DNA of 64,000 nt from the NCBI RefSeq assembly GCF_963678635.1, contig NC_087065.1, positions 2,730,001-2,794,000 on the forward strand, written 5' to 3'. The notes under the pieces were generated by a model, which was given only the letters and a program-made list of their open reading frames with translations, had not been told where the DNA came from and ran no database searches. Both the position numbers and the translations under genes were made by a program. Source of the DNA: Symsagittifera roscoffensis. Taxonomy: Eukaryota; Xenacoelomorpha; Acoela; Convolutidae. Shown here one piece after another: positions 23,201 to 37,500 of the stretch (position 1 is its first letter; the number at the start of each line of letters is the position of its first letter).

Positions 23201-26200
23201 AAATGAGTAACCAATGGTAAAATCAACCCTTTTGAGTTTCACTAAAACAGATTAGGAGTTTTAAGAATTTTAAGAGGTGGCGTTGAATGTTTCATGAAAG
23301 CTGTCCGCCTCCTTTCTCACTTCTATATCTATGACTGAAGATATATCACTCCCCTCATCGTCCTGATTGGCGGTTCTGGCTTCTACCAATGGAGAGGATA
23401 GTACCGCAATCTTCGGAGTCATAAACGAAGGAGTTGACGAGGAACCTTGCGTTGTTTCAGCCATCAATGTTGGATGGGGAAGTATGTCCTCGAGTGGCGT
23501 CAAGTAATCCGGGGGGAGTCTGAGGAAAATGTCGTCTGTAAATTTTTCGAGCCTGAAAAGGTTATCAGAGGTTCGTCGTCGGAATCTACAATTTCGGTGG
23601 TCTCTGATCCTAAAGCCACTTGGCAGATGAAACGCCTGTCTCCATAAACTTATGGGGGGCCTGGATTCCTTCTGGGACGAGTGCCGTTGCCCTTCGGTGT
23701 TTCTGCGGGTTTCTGGGTTCTTTTCAGGAGAGAATTTCTATGCTAATAGGTTTATCAATTGTAACCGCTGGTGATGTGCTAGTCGTCTGGGTTTTGATTT
23801 CGCCCCTGAGGTTCGTCCTGACTGATCTAAATCACTATCACTATTGTAAGTTGAAGTATTAATTACAATTTCCGAGTCGGTACCAAAATATCACCAATAA
23901 CTTTGTCCCAATGATCTAAGTCTAGCGAAGAATCTAATTCCGAAGACGCGAATTTTGAACATTTAAGACTCGGAGTTCTCGTTCTCCTCGTTTTTGTCGC
24001 CTTTTCTCCCATTGGCGTGTAGCTTGTTGATGGGCCGGTTACATTCGAGTCCAACTTCTTCAATGGTGTTTTGTCTTCCGTTTTCCTGCTAATTTATACC
24101 TACTACTCATCGAGTTAGAAACTGCTGAAAAATTACAATGAGCCAAAGGTTGAGTTTTTTAAAAACTAAATCCGATTTTCTGAGCACATGTCCATTGTCA
24201 AGTGTAACTGTATGCGTTGTATCCGACAGTGGTTTTCCACCAAGGGGTTTAAAGTAAGGTTCATCTTCCCTTCGGTTAACTGTCTTCCTAAACCAGTTAC
24301 CTCCTTGGCTGAATGGATTGGATAGTGGAGCTCAATGAAGATTTAGGTCACGCTTGTCGGTTGGGTCGCTCTAATAGCCCCTCTTGTCTGTCACTGAGTT
24401 ATCCAAATAGCCGTCCTCGATTGTTTCGTTAGCTCCCCAGTCTTGAGCTCTATCCCTCGACATTTTTGATTTCCCTTTATCTAAATTAATCGCGTGTGAG
24501 ACCAGAGTTTTCCAAAGAGTATTAGACGATCTATTAGTATGTTTTGGAAATGGAGAGCATCCAATGGTTGATTGTTTCGTTGAACGAAGATTCCAAATCA
24601 TTTTATCAATTGCCGCATTTAAAGATGGTTTGGGTTCGTTAAACGACATTGCCGAGAGTTTTGCTTTAATTGTGTAGATGAGTCGTTCTACGACTCCATT
24701 GGATCTGTGATCGCCGACGGTACATAAAATCAAGTTAATGTTGTTCTTCTCGCAGAAATTTCTAAAATCGTTCGAAATAAAACATGACCCATGGTCGACT
24801 CTGATAGACTTCGGAAATCCATGCAGGTGGCAGTAATCTGACATAAAAGATAAAAACGAAGAAGCTGAAGTGTTATTCACCACCTTTGCTGACGGAAATT
24901 TTGAGAAGCGATCAATACATAGTGATAGATGTTTTGATTTGCCCCAATTTTGTCCAATGGACCCGCAAAAACCAAGTCTTCTTCTTCGTTTGGTTCAGAC
25001 AAAAATAGCAATTTTTCAGTATTGCTCGTGCCCAAAATCACTTTTACTTTCTTACCCGCTTTGATTCACTGGATACCGTTTTTCGCTTGGTAATAAATAT
25101 CTCTGTATAAATGTGGCCACCAAATGTTTTCTGCCAGAGATTTCATTCCGAACTGTCCTGGGTGGGTTCCATGGAGTAGCAAAAAAATGGCGATATTAGA
25201 GCTGCTGACACCATCAGTTTGTTATCATTGAATAACACTCCTTCTTTTACGTGGATGTCCCGTTGAAAGGTCGTCAGGTAAGCTCCGAATCTGTCCAATG
25301 GTCTGCCTTCTTCTACTGCCTTCTTCACGTCTTTGAGTGTTTTATCCTCGTCTGTCATAAGTCTAATTAACCTGTTGGAGCCATGTTCGGTGAAAGATAA
25401 TGGAGTGTCTGGTAACTTCAGATCTCCCTTGTATTAAGCGAGTAATTTTTTGTGAATATCTGACATTATGTCGTTGTCAAAATTTAAAATGATTTCTTTA
25501 TTTTCCGCCCTAAGGGAAATTTTTAACAATTTCACAGACGCGTGAAATTCTACGATTAGTTTTTTGCTTTCAAGATTTAGGGACTGGTTGACTGATAACA
25601 ATGAATGTGAAAGAAAAATTAGGTAAGTTTTATCTGAAAAAAGAAAGCATTTATAATTGAATTTTGAAAGGTTTAGTGGGATTCAACCGCTTGTACAGGA
25701 CTCTGAACGCGAGTGATTAGAATTACAAAATCTAATTGGGTCTGTGAACTAGCTAAGAATATTCGCGAAAAACGACCATTGCATGTATAAAGTTAATTCT
25801 TTCTTTCCTACCATTGGATGATCGTGATCCAAGTTAGTAATAGTATTCACTGGATTGTTTAATTCGTTGTTTGTATAATTATTTTTTTTACAATCACTTT
25901 TGACAGAGTGGTTATCTACATTCTTTCTCACTGTTGCCACTACAAATTCGTTGGAAGGGTGCGAGCTTGGGAGGGTTTTCCTGAATGTAATCTCAACAAT
26001 AAATCTGTAAATCGCATGTCTTTTCCTGGTATATGTTTGATCTTTAAACTAAATAGTAAAAGTCGATTTACCCTACGGGTCAGTCTGCTGTGCATAGTTT
26101 CAGGCTGCGTTGAGCTATTTCAATTCCGATTTGTGGTAAGTTATCGTTTCCTAAAATATTCCTCTCGTGTCCAGTGGTTGTAAAAAATGGAGTTTCTTCC

Positions 26201-29200
26201 GCGATGCATCCATTGGATTGTATTCTAACTACAATTTTTCCGATGATGTTGATTGTATCGTTAGTAAAACCGCAGTAACATTTAAGAGTTTTCTTGTCTA
26301 CGGGGCGGATTTTCAAATGTGGGTTTCTCAATTTCAGTTCTTGTAGGATGTTTTGCTTAAGGAAGCCTACTGGGCTCGCCGAATCTACTGGGATGTCCAG
26401 GTTAACTATCGCGTCACCTCCAGTTCAATGTTAACCAATTTCTTTGTTTCCTCACAATTGGTGTCGTAGATGGTTCTGATATTAAGAACGGAATAAACGT
26501 CGTTGGCACTGATCCCCTCTTCTGTCCAGGCATTAATCACGCCACAAAAGTTTTTTTCAATTCTTGCTTGTGGGTCTTCTGGAGGGTATGGACAATTCTG
26601 ACTATTTACAGCTTCTTGTACAGTATTTACAGCGGGTCTTCTTCCTTTCGATTTACACATTCTTCCAAAATGTCCTTAATATTTACAAATGTTACAAACT
26701 ATCCTTCGCCGGACACACATTCAGGTGATCCTTGGTAAACGCGCTCCTTCATTTCATACAAGTATTAGATCTTTCTATGTTCAAACTTAGTTCTTTTTGT
26801 TCATTATTAAACTTTTTGTACACTCTGCCGCTACTTACGGTCGTGTTGAATGATTTAGTCGTGTTTGTTAGTTTAAGATGGTTGTAGTAAACTTTTTCGT
26901 CGATAATGGCTTGGTTGAGTGCATCCACTGGATTAAGAGTTTCCGAGAGTAATCTCTGTTGTAAATCACAGTATTTCAAGTTAAAATCAAATACATCTCT
27001 TATCCACTACTGTTCATCGTTGAATCCAATTTCACATGATCTTGCTAAGTCAGAAAGTGCGCCCCAAAAATTTTCATAGGATTCCCTGTCGTTCTGCTTT
27101 CTGCTTAGTAATTTGTGTCGTTCGAAGGTAATATTTGTTGGTTTGATAAAAACTGTTTCCAGTAGATTGAAAATTTCTTTGAAGGAGATTCCTAGGACTT
27201 TAACCCTTGGATGTTTTTGAGCGAAAACTCTCTTTGCTTCAGCTCCTAGGGCCAAAACTAAATTAGATCTTACTTTTTTATTGGCCTCGTATATCCTCAT
27301 GCCTCTGAATTTTCGTTTCTCTTCTGCAATTCTTTTGTCTTCTGCGTGTTCATAGACTCGCATGGTCTCTTTATTTCTGGCTTCCCTGGCTTTCCTCTGT
27401 GGTTCATTTTCTGACTCCTGGGCATCTTCTAGGATAGGGATCGTAGTCTCCATATCCAATGGTTCCTTTAGATTATCTATATCTAAATTCTTTTTAGCGA
27501 TGATAGCCAGATGAAATTGGTCTATCCAGTTGGTCCATCGGGTGGGAGATTCTATCGTGTGGTGTGGCCAAAGGCGGGGATTCCCCGCAGATTCAAACCA
27601 GTTGATGACTGCGCCATTATAAAAGTGTGCAAATACCACTGGTAACTATTCTAATTAAACTAAGTTAAAAAGAATAAAATAAGAAATTGAATTAAAACTG
27701 ACCGATGTCTTAAAAGAGCAAACTCGAAGAGTAAACATTGACTGGTACATAATTGACACATAGAGGTCAAGGTTAAAACATACTAAAATACTAAATCACA
27801 ACAGAGCGTAATCTAAAAAAAAAAGGAAAAATTAGTTCAGCGTGAAAAAGTTGTAGCACTTAATAACTGAATATTTTCGTGTTTCCAATGGCATATTGAA
27901 ACATTGTGTTCCAATGTGCCTTTAAAAATATTTCAAGTAAAGTTTGAACTTTTTGTTCTGACTTTCGTAACGAAAGTAACGGAATATTTGCGCTCGGGTG
28001 GTTTTTTTTTTCTTCAGACAAATAATCGATTTGTTACAAGGAGCAAAATCTATCACTGTGTACTTTATATGACGTCTTTTTGCAAAAAATCTCAAGCTAA
28101 AAAAAAACTTTTTAATTTTTATTTATCACATATTTTTCATGTTATTACTGCTCCATAGACCTTAAGAGGCAGTCGGAACATTCAGTGCTTCGCATCGGAA
28201 CGAGCAGTCTTGTTAATAATTTATTAAGGGATATGCAAATAAGCTGACCTGAAACAAGCGGTTGACATATTATACACTTATAAGGAATAACTGCTTCGCC
28301 TAATTTCGGAGAGCAATACTTTTCAAATGTCACAGCATGCTAAAAATTACTGCCAACTTTTTTTTAATAATGAACGATCGTGCCAAATGGAAGAATCGTG
28401 TTCCCAGTTATATTGCGGACGCTCCCCGACTGAAAACAATATCATCTCTTTTGTGTCGGTATCAAATGGCACTAGTGTGATAATGGTACTTGTCAAAACT
28501 ATTGTCACTAGTGTGATCAATCTTATGGCTGAATATTCAGCATATTTGCAATCAGAAGCGATTTAGCGCAAACAACAAAAATTATCAAGCCGTAAAAAAT
28601 GTGGTCTTAACATGTACCCAGTTAAATTTCAAATAAAACCTAATCAAGTATTTGCTATGCCTATTACAGACAATTCCAGTGAATTAGCTCATGAAGCTCA
28701 AGCTGAAAATATGTTTCTTATCTAAGATGTATGAGGCTAGGTGAACAACCGAACCATCTCCTCCAATTCTGAAGCATTTATTAGTCCCCCTCTCCACTCC
28801 ACCAAACTTCGACATTTGCATATTCCTACACTTTATAGAGTGCTGGTTAGCATAGCAGCATTCATCTAAACTTTAAATGTTTTAAACGAGTTTTGATAAA
28901 GCCACGAGAAGCCACTATTTCAGTATTGTAAATAAAAGACCACAGTTTTGTCGATTAAAACAATATTAGGTATACATACTCCAAATCGGTACGGGAAAAC
29001 TTTTAAGATAGATACCGATCACTAAGCTCTTTTGAGCGCCCTAAATGCATTAGAGAAATCAAAGACGGTAAAATCAAGGCTTACCAGATGGATCGATCAA
29101 TATTTACCCTTCAATTTCGATTACAAACATTTGGAGGGAAAAAAGATTGTCTTAATTGACTAATTTTTAAGGAACCCAGTGAGTCCGGCGCTACCAGCGT

Positions 29201-32200
29201 CCAATTATGATGAAGAATTTGCGATAGCAAAAACTACGGCTTTCATTTCAAAGCTAGAAAACTTGGACAACATAGTGCTAAATGATTTAGCCAATAGGAG
29301 GCGAGCGCTTGTATTTTTTGATTGATCAGCGAAACACACGCCGAAAACAAACTGACGTCGTCCTAAAAAGAGTTCAAATCATTCGCTAGCTATTTTCAAA
29401 ACTTACAAAGTTCAAACTAAAATACCAGAGAAAAAACACACAAACTCGTTTAGCTGTTCATCCTTAAATAAATGACCAGACAAGGCGATATTCCCGGAAG
29501 CGTACAACCGGCTCAGGGGAACCACAAGACCGAGCAGAAGAAAACAGAAAAAGAGAGTATTCGATCTGGACGACGAGGACGGGCAAACTAAGAACAAATA
29601 AAAACCAGACTAACTTTAACCAAACCGATGGAGGTACCAGAACAATGGCGCACAGACGCAAGCGACAAGCAAAGAGGTAGAAACGCAAACAGAGGAAATG
29701 GAAACAGAATCGAGAAAACATGGATATATACCCCATAGATAACAGTTTGAGAATACTTGATGCACTTTGTGGGACTGGGAATCCATAAAAAGACCATGCG
29801 GCCAATACATCTTTCACATCCATCACTGATTCAGCGTGCGCGACTAGTGTTTGGAATTGGACGACCGAGTGGTCATACCAACTCAACTGAGAGATACGGT
29901 GCTTGAGAGCTTTCATCGTACACACCCGGGGACGAATGACATGCTCGACATCTGGTTCCTGCACATACACAGGGCCATCGTTTCCATGGGATAGAACTGC
30001 AAGGACTGCAGAGAACAAGTTGAAACTTTAGGTTGCTAAGAGGAAATGACATCACGCAAGCTTGGATAGGGTGGTATAAACAAAAACGAAGTCCAATTGG
30101 ACTACGCAGGCCCCATGCAAGGTGAGTTGAATTAGGATGCAAATAAATTGGCAGCAATTGTTAGATTTTCAATGTACCCAAACACAAAGATAGTATCCAA
30201 AACCACTGCAGTCACTGTAACCAAATTTTTGCAAAGTATTAATTTGCGAGGAGGGTCAGGTGTAACCAAGCACAAAAATTCAAGTGATATTGTAAAGATA
30301 AAAACATTAAATTACTGTTTGCATCAGTAGACAACCAAAGAGTAATAGGCCTCTTAGAATGCTTTATCCAAAAATTGAAAACACGATTAGGGGTAATAAG
30401 AATTGATCCAAGAGTACACTTTACTCAAAAACACTTAGAAGAACTTCACTCGCAGGGACTAAGCTATCATCATTCGCGATGCATATGGGAAGCACACCCA
30501 ACATTGTAACGTCTAACCTAGCCACGACAAGCAACCAAAACAATCTGAGTTGGGATAACGTCAGTGTCTAATAATTTAGATAAGAGGAATCTGAAAAGAG
30601 CACCACTCACACGGAACAGATACACGAAACGGATTTTTGGTCCGAAGATGAAGTGACCATTTAACGAAGGACACCAAGTGACCGACACCCTGAAAAAATC
30701 AATCTAGATGGCGACATGACAGAAGATTCAAAAATTAAATTACCGCAATCACAAATCCGTTGAAAGCTATAGGGAGTGGAATCAGTGCCAATTAAAAACT
30801 TAAATGAAAAAATTAGGAGGGTAGCTCGAAAAACGGTTTAAAATTGCTCAAATAGTTAAGAACCCAAACCAGTAGTAACAAAATTATAAATACAGTAGGG
30901 GAAATCCTAAAACACACCTCGCCTACAGCGTGGGTGAAAGCATTTCAAGACCATTAAAAACAGTGGACTTGCATTTATACCTAAATCAAAGATATACAAA
31001 ACTGTAGACCAACACAACTAAGTGACTTCGTAGCATATAGGTCGGGAAGACGTAATAAAAGTCACCGGCACACCCTAGGTTTGTAGAAACAGAAACGTCA
31101 AAGGGGCAATATAAGAGAATCGGCATCAAGGAGCCGAAACGACAGGAACCAGTCAAAACCCTAGGTACAGGGCACCAGTAGGCAAGCCGTAACCATCAAA
31201 AAATAAACTCCACTGCAACTTGGAAAACGAACCTAAGGGCTCCCCAGAAATCGAGAAAAGCAAGTCGTGATACCAGTATCATTGGCGTCAGACTCCGAAA
31301 TCTCATCGTCATCGCAAGAAGCGCAAGTACTGGAACCAGCGAAAAAGAAAAGAGACACCAAGAAGACAGCGCCTTCAACCAGAGCTTCCACAGGACAACG
31401 AACCGGCACACTAAGCGTCAAACTTGAGAACCCAAATTCGATCTTGAAAGTGGGCCATTCAAAATTGAAAACAACGCCACACCCAAAAGCAAGCCAAGAG
31501 GAACGGTCATCGAAGGATCTAGTTGGGGATGGGGCAATAGTTGGGGATGGTGAATTCAAGAAGCAGAACTGACCAATGAGAGGTAACGGCATGCCTGGAG
31601 TTTTTAAAAAAACTGGACAAACAACCAACAGCTGCAACTGGAGGTGGTGAAAATCTCATCAAGTAGTGAATCAAGCGGGGGTGCACAAAGAAAAGATGAG
31701 ACGACCAAAGAAACACACACAGAAGACAAAAGAGACACGGCTCAAAAGAAGAGAGGACAGTCAAGTATCGAGGAGCCAAGACCACAACTTTGATGAAAAA
31801 ACAGAGGAGAGGAAAAAGGGAGTCTAATTCCAAGTAAAACTAATTTTAACAAACTTTTAACAAAGGTAATCGGGAACTCGGATTATGCATATATATATAA
31901 CCTTATATAACCTTTTAATTGTATAGCCATACTACAAGCTATACCTTTTGTGTTATACTGTTTTGCCTTGAAGGCCATTAGTAAACGTTGACCTCGACGG
32001 CGCCAGAGAAAATGTGAATACGTCTTCTCATGTGCGAGACCCTTGCCCACTATTTGATATACGCTTATCAGTATCAATAGACCTTAGTATCGCACCTTTT
32101 ATACCTTGAGACTAGAACTAGTTACGTAGCCGAACCTCCATACGGAGAAGTATTCCGGACGCCGCACGTCGAACAACAACATGTTATAACACTGAGACTG

Positions 32201-34288
32201 ATCCTCTATGAACTCAACAGTAATCCGCAGTGAGTTCGATACATCATGGTATTATTATGTATATCAAGATCTTCTGCAACAAGAACTGCAGATTAACAGC
32301 AAGACTTTTACGCGAAACCATTTCAGTCTCTCTTCTTTTGCGAGTTAAGAATCATGACTAATAGTGTTCTTCGAAATCAACAAAAAAAATAGCTCATGTG
32401 AGTTTTGATTAAGTTTCTTCGCATAAACTATTATGCCTAACTTTGTAAGTTCTAAAGTTACTTCATGACTTCACGTGTCTTATCATGTCAATTAATCAAC
32501 CAAAATGTCCAAAATTTTCCTCCGAATAATTTTTATATAGCTTAAGAAAAATTATTATCAATTTTAAAAAGTGACGTTTTCAAAAAGTTTCAAAATGCGA
32601 AATAGTTAAAATAGTGAACTTTTTGATTGGAGGGAAATCAATCGATGTTACTTGAGACGAGTTGCAATACTTACGACTTGAATTGCTTTAATATTTAAAG
32701 TAGCAGTGGAAATTCAGTGGAAATGATTATCCATGTTTTTTGTTATATTTCTGTTATGATTGTCCATGTTTTTTGTTATATTTCTGTTATGATTGTCCAT
32801 GTTTTTTGTTATATTTTTGTTATGATTGTCCATGTTTTTTGTTATATTTTTGTAATGATAGTCCACGTATTTTTTGTCAATTTTTTTGTTCAGTTATATA
32901 AAAAATTGTTAGAGGGTTGATGGCTTGATGAATATATCTCTTCGCCTGCTTGTATCACACAGCTTGTATTATGAACTTGTTATTAGGGGATATCGAATTA
33001 CCAAAGATAGACAAAATCTAGAACATTTGCATATTGATTTAGCTACAAAAAGCATCTAAGTTTCTAAAAGTTTCTAAGTAAAGTAGCAAACTTAAAACAA
33101 TGAGTCAAGAATTGTGTTCGTCAAAGGATTTTCGGATCATTGATAGTTCTTTACTCGTTTAATCGTAAACGTCAAAATACACTAAAATTGCGATTTTGCA
33201 AAACATAATATTTTTGAGGCCTTGAGACAGCATTGCTTAAATTTTGACCTATTTAAATCCTTTCAGCGACGGGAATGGATATTCCGAGTGCGAGTCGTGC
33301 CACTCGGGAATGTACAATGATAAGCCCGGCTCCAACACCTGTGAAATGTGTCCCGGCGGAACTTACACTGGAAACTCAACCGGAAGCACTAGCTGCAAGG
33401 AGTGTCCAAAAGGATATTTCTGCCCGGTAAGCAAAAAATCACAGTATCGGTGGGGGGGGGGGGGGGGGGGGGAGCTGCAACGAAATTGAAGTAGGTAAAG
33501 TGCATGCTACCTCCGCTTTCCACTCAGAAAATGTTGGTTTCCGACCAAGATTCGAGGTCGTTTCTTGAGGTTTAGGCGTAGGCGTTCACTACCTAGCCCA
33601 AAAGAATTATTTATGAGGAAAAATTACACTTTTTTTATATGAAGCGCTTAATAATATTTCATTCAGACTGTCAGAACAGACATATTCTTTTCCTGTTCTG
33701 TGATTTTCAATGTTGCAGTTACAACCTCAAGAGTGCTTCGGATCATGAAAAACTTAAATATTTTTTAAAAAAGCTGTTTTAGTTTTAGCTATTTAAGGTA
33801 ATGAATTTTTGGTTTTTAATTTTTAGACAAAAAATGGATCTTGTGCGTGATCTATTTTAAAAAAGATTTAAAAAAGATATTTTTAAATTGCTGTTTTGTC
33901 TTTTTATTTGAGGCATGGGTAGACTTTGGAACAATAAAGATCTACAAGATGGAACTTCCCGATTTGAAAAGCCTAAGTCTGGTTTCAAATGGTGGCGGAT
34001 ATTTGCATGCAATTTTAATTGTTTGAAATTATTTGCATAAGTATTGAAAGATCAGCTGAAAAAAGTAGTTTCTGTAACGAGTTTTTCTGATGCATAATTT
34101 TCTCCAAATTTCAAAAAAATGAGTTTTGTATCCTCAACATTGAGAATTTTTTTAGTTTAAACATTCAAACATTTCCTCAGAGGTTCGAACTTTGATGTCT
34201 CAAGTCCATCAATGAATTTCCTGTACATAATAACATGAATCTTGATACAATAAAACAATAATATCCTCTAGTTTCTCTCTCGCCTTGT

Positions 34289-34320
<32 letters not shown>

Positions 34321-34397
34321 GCTCTCTCTGCCCTTTTCTTTCGCTCTCTCTCCCTCTTTTTTTCTCTCTCTTTTTCTCTCTCTTACTCTTTTTTTTC

Positions 34398-34452
<55 letters not shown>

Positions 34453-34453
34453 C

Positions 34454-34486
<33 letters not shown>

Positions 34487-34487
34487 G

Positions 34488-34521
<34 letters not shown>

Positions 34522-37500
34522 GCTATCTATCCATCTAGCTCTCTATCTATATATTTCTCCTTTCTCTCATTCATGAGTTATGGTTGTGTAAAAGTATCCT
34601 AATTCTACATTTTTTTTGGAACATTGATCAGAAAATCAAATAAAATTCTAGTCCAGAATTAAGAAGTTTGTAATCTAGTCCAGACAATTAGGAAAATTGA
34701 AAAAGACTCATTTAGCTTTGAGTTTCGCATGAAAAAGAGTAAGCCCATTTACTGTGGCGAGACACAAATATTCAACAAAAAGACTTTTGCAATTTGTTTT
34801 TTTGTTACGAGCTGTATTTCGATGCAACGATGCAAGTTCTCGGCGACGATGCAAGTTTTCGATGCAACAACAAATTCTCAGCAGAACTCTTGCCTCGATT
34901 GATCAAAAAACTGAATCTGATTTTGCAGTTGTCCTGTGAAAAAATGTACTTTAAACTCTGGGCTGTTACTTGTTATACTGTTGAGCAGGCAGTTCTAGGA
35001 TTCTCTCGAGGGGGAGGCGGATTTTCAAAAAAAAATCAATTAAATTGGCCGAAATTTTTTTTGATTAACCGAGCTGTTTTCGAGTTGTTTCATTGCACGA
35101 AAAATCTTTTTTTTTGGCTCAATTATTGGCGCCACAGGCAATTTTTTGAACATGGCGTTTTTATGCGTTTTTTGCAAAATTTTGAAAAAATTGAGTTTTT
35201 TTTGGCGCGCACTCCCCCTTCAAAAAAAAATTAGTATTTACCAGGGCCGAAAAGGCTTTTATAAAATTTTATTGTCAGTCAGCCAAAACTTTTTTTCTCA
35301 AAATAGTATAAAGGGGAACCTTGGGGTCGGCCAGGGGTCGGATTCCTGAAGTTGGTGGTGCGTCCGCCGCCACCCCCGGCTCTCCGCCTAAATCCGCTAC
35401 TGCTATCGAGTGTTTTTAAAAAAGTGTGGAGTGTCTGAGCCATCGTATAAATTGGTAAGAGTTTCACGTTTTTTTCCACCAGTAGTTGCTGTACTTTCAT
35501 TTTTTAAATGTATGATATGTTCGAGCCATCGTTTTCAAAATGAATGACTACTTTTTTTGTTCACAAGGATTTTTTATCTGATTCCGTTTTATGATAATCC
35601 AAAGGTGTCTCAATATTACTACTTCAAGTTCGTTTCGTCCCAAAATTGATTACATAAGAAAATAAAATCGTAAATCAATTTTCAAGTTACAAAAATCCAT
35701 TTTCACACAGAACTTTTGAAAAAAACAACGAAAAGGCGTTTTTGGGCACTTTTTGGGAAAAATTTGACCGAAAATTGCTTTTTTTTTGGTGAACGTTTGC
35801 CCTATCACAATTGTTATTTATGAGCGCCAAAACTGCACATAGAAAAGTTTTAGGGTCCGTCAGCAAAAACTGGATATCTCACAATAGTACAAAAGGGGGA
35901 CTCTTTGCGTCGATAGGGGGCAGAATTCCTGAAGGGGTTGGGCTTCCGCCCCTTATATCCGCTACTGCTGTAGAGTATTTTCAAAAAAAAAATCTGGAGT
36001 GCATAAACCATCTTACGGAGTTTTCAGAGTGTCACTTTTTGTCCACCAGTGGTTGCTATACTTTCGTGTAATTTTTCAAACGCATGGCATGTATGAGCCA
36101 TCGTAAAAAATTGTATGAATAGCTATTTTTGTCCGAAAGGTTTTCTTATCTTATTCAGGTATTCCAAGTGTGTTTCATCTTTTGCGTTGAAAAATCAAAA
36201 CTTTAAATTCCATTTTGAACAAATGAGTAGAAGCCAACTTCACACAGTTTCTTTTAGAAATGGTTAATTATCATACTACGGGTTATTTCATAACGTATGA
36301 GATGTTTCAGCAAGCTGCCATTTTCTTTTGAAATAGCATATGAAAATGATTTTGCAACTTGAACGTTGAATTGTGGGTTTTGTTTTTTTTTTCTGAAAGA
36401 ACAATTTTTAACATTCAATGCCAGGTATTTTTTTACGTTTTGTCAATTTTGTCAATTGCTGTCCTTTTTGTCAAGCTTTTTTTAAGCAATTTTTGTGTTT
36501 TTCATTATTTTTGCAGCATCAAAAAAAATTAAACATTCAAAGAGCAATACAATACTTTTATTGCTTGCGACTTTCCAGCTATACGTCCAGAGTCGAAATT
36601 AAAAGTCATTTTCTCAAAAAATGTGCAATAATGGGACAAGAATGAAACATTATGCAAAACCTATGGGTTTACAAAAACGTGGAAGCGATTTCAAAAGAAG
36701 TTTTTCAAGCAGGTCAACAAAGCAAATTGACCAAAATTTCAGTTAAACATTTCCTTGATGTTGTCGAAGCGTTTTTCATTAAAAAATAATCCAGAATCAA
36801 ACATGGGAGCTTTTTTTAAGAGCTTAGTATCACTTCAAAAGGTCTAGTGGTTTTTGAATCAAGTTTTAAAAATTATCCTGTTCAAAGCTCACAAATTGCA
36901 CACAAATTCAGACCGCAACTACCAAATGAAAAAAAAAAACGTTTTTCCAGGATATCCTACTCGATGAGCAGTTCTGCTCTTTAGGATTGCACTCCAGACA
37001 TAAGATAGTGCTTTTGGCATTGTATATGTACATGGTAAAGTAATTCAAATTTCAATTTGATTATGGTTTCAATCACAGAGACCGGATTTCATTTCAATTT
37101 TTTGAACAGATGTGTTTTTAAACCGGAGCTCAATGCCTGAAACTAGCGGGTTTGACAAGTTGTAACCCACACAAAATTTTAAACACAAAATGAAAAACAA
37201 AATCAAGTTCTGGGTTGGGCTTCTGGAAGGGGCAGTTACAGGTTCATTCTTGTTTAAAAATGAAAACGGGGGAATTATATCAGTCAATCAAATAGTTTAT
37301 CTAAACGGAAACAAGTGTGGCGCCCTTTGTGAAAACATTGCAAGGTTCCAGTGATATGGCGCAAAATATTATCTTACCATTGCTCTGCAGTTGTTCAGGA
37401 AAACTTTTGACAAAATTTTTTTAGTCGTAATGCACAATTTTCAAAAAACACTCTGGGATTCACAAATAACCAATTGACCGAGAAAGTTCAATAAGAGCAT

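Larger units (their letters stand above)
22979..27725 (-). mobile_element. Ty3/gypsy element lacking RT and RNase H
   Basis: Minus-strand element in intron 4 of the membrane mucin gene. Matching ends of about 105 bp (22979-23085 and 27617-27725, starting with the shared ataaaagtgtgcaaatacca) are the inner parts of the LTRs, and a tggcgcag primer-binding-type site follows the 5' copy. Order along the element: gag, CCHC knuckle, protease, integrase, low-complexity tail. The RT and RNase H regions expected between protease and integrase are absent (25560-26060), so the element is internally deleted, and it also carries frameshifts. The orientation is opposite to the host gene. Confidence 0.85.

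Noticed and set aside
29464-30018. Minus-strand frame of 184 codons
   Set aside because: No domain; overlaps the decayed plus-strand gypsy remnant and is compositionally unlike a gene.
31233-31833. Minus-strand frames opposite the gypsy tail
   Set aside because: Shadows of the low-complexity plus-strand tail.
32717-32920. MIVHVFCYISV repeat frame
   Set aside because: Product of a 33-bp non-coding tandem repeat; no splice signals or conserved motif.
34285-34602. Open frame over the TC/TATC microsatellite
   Set aside because: Low-complexity translation of a simple repeat.
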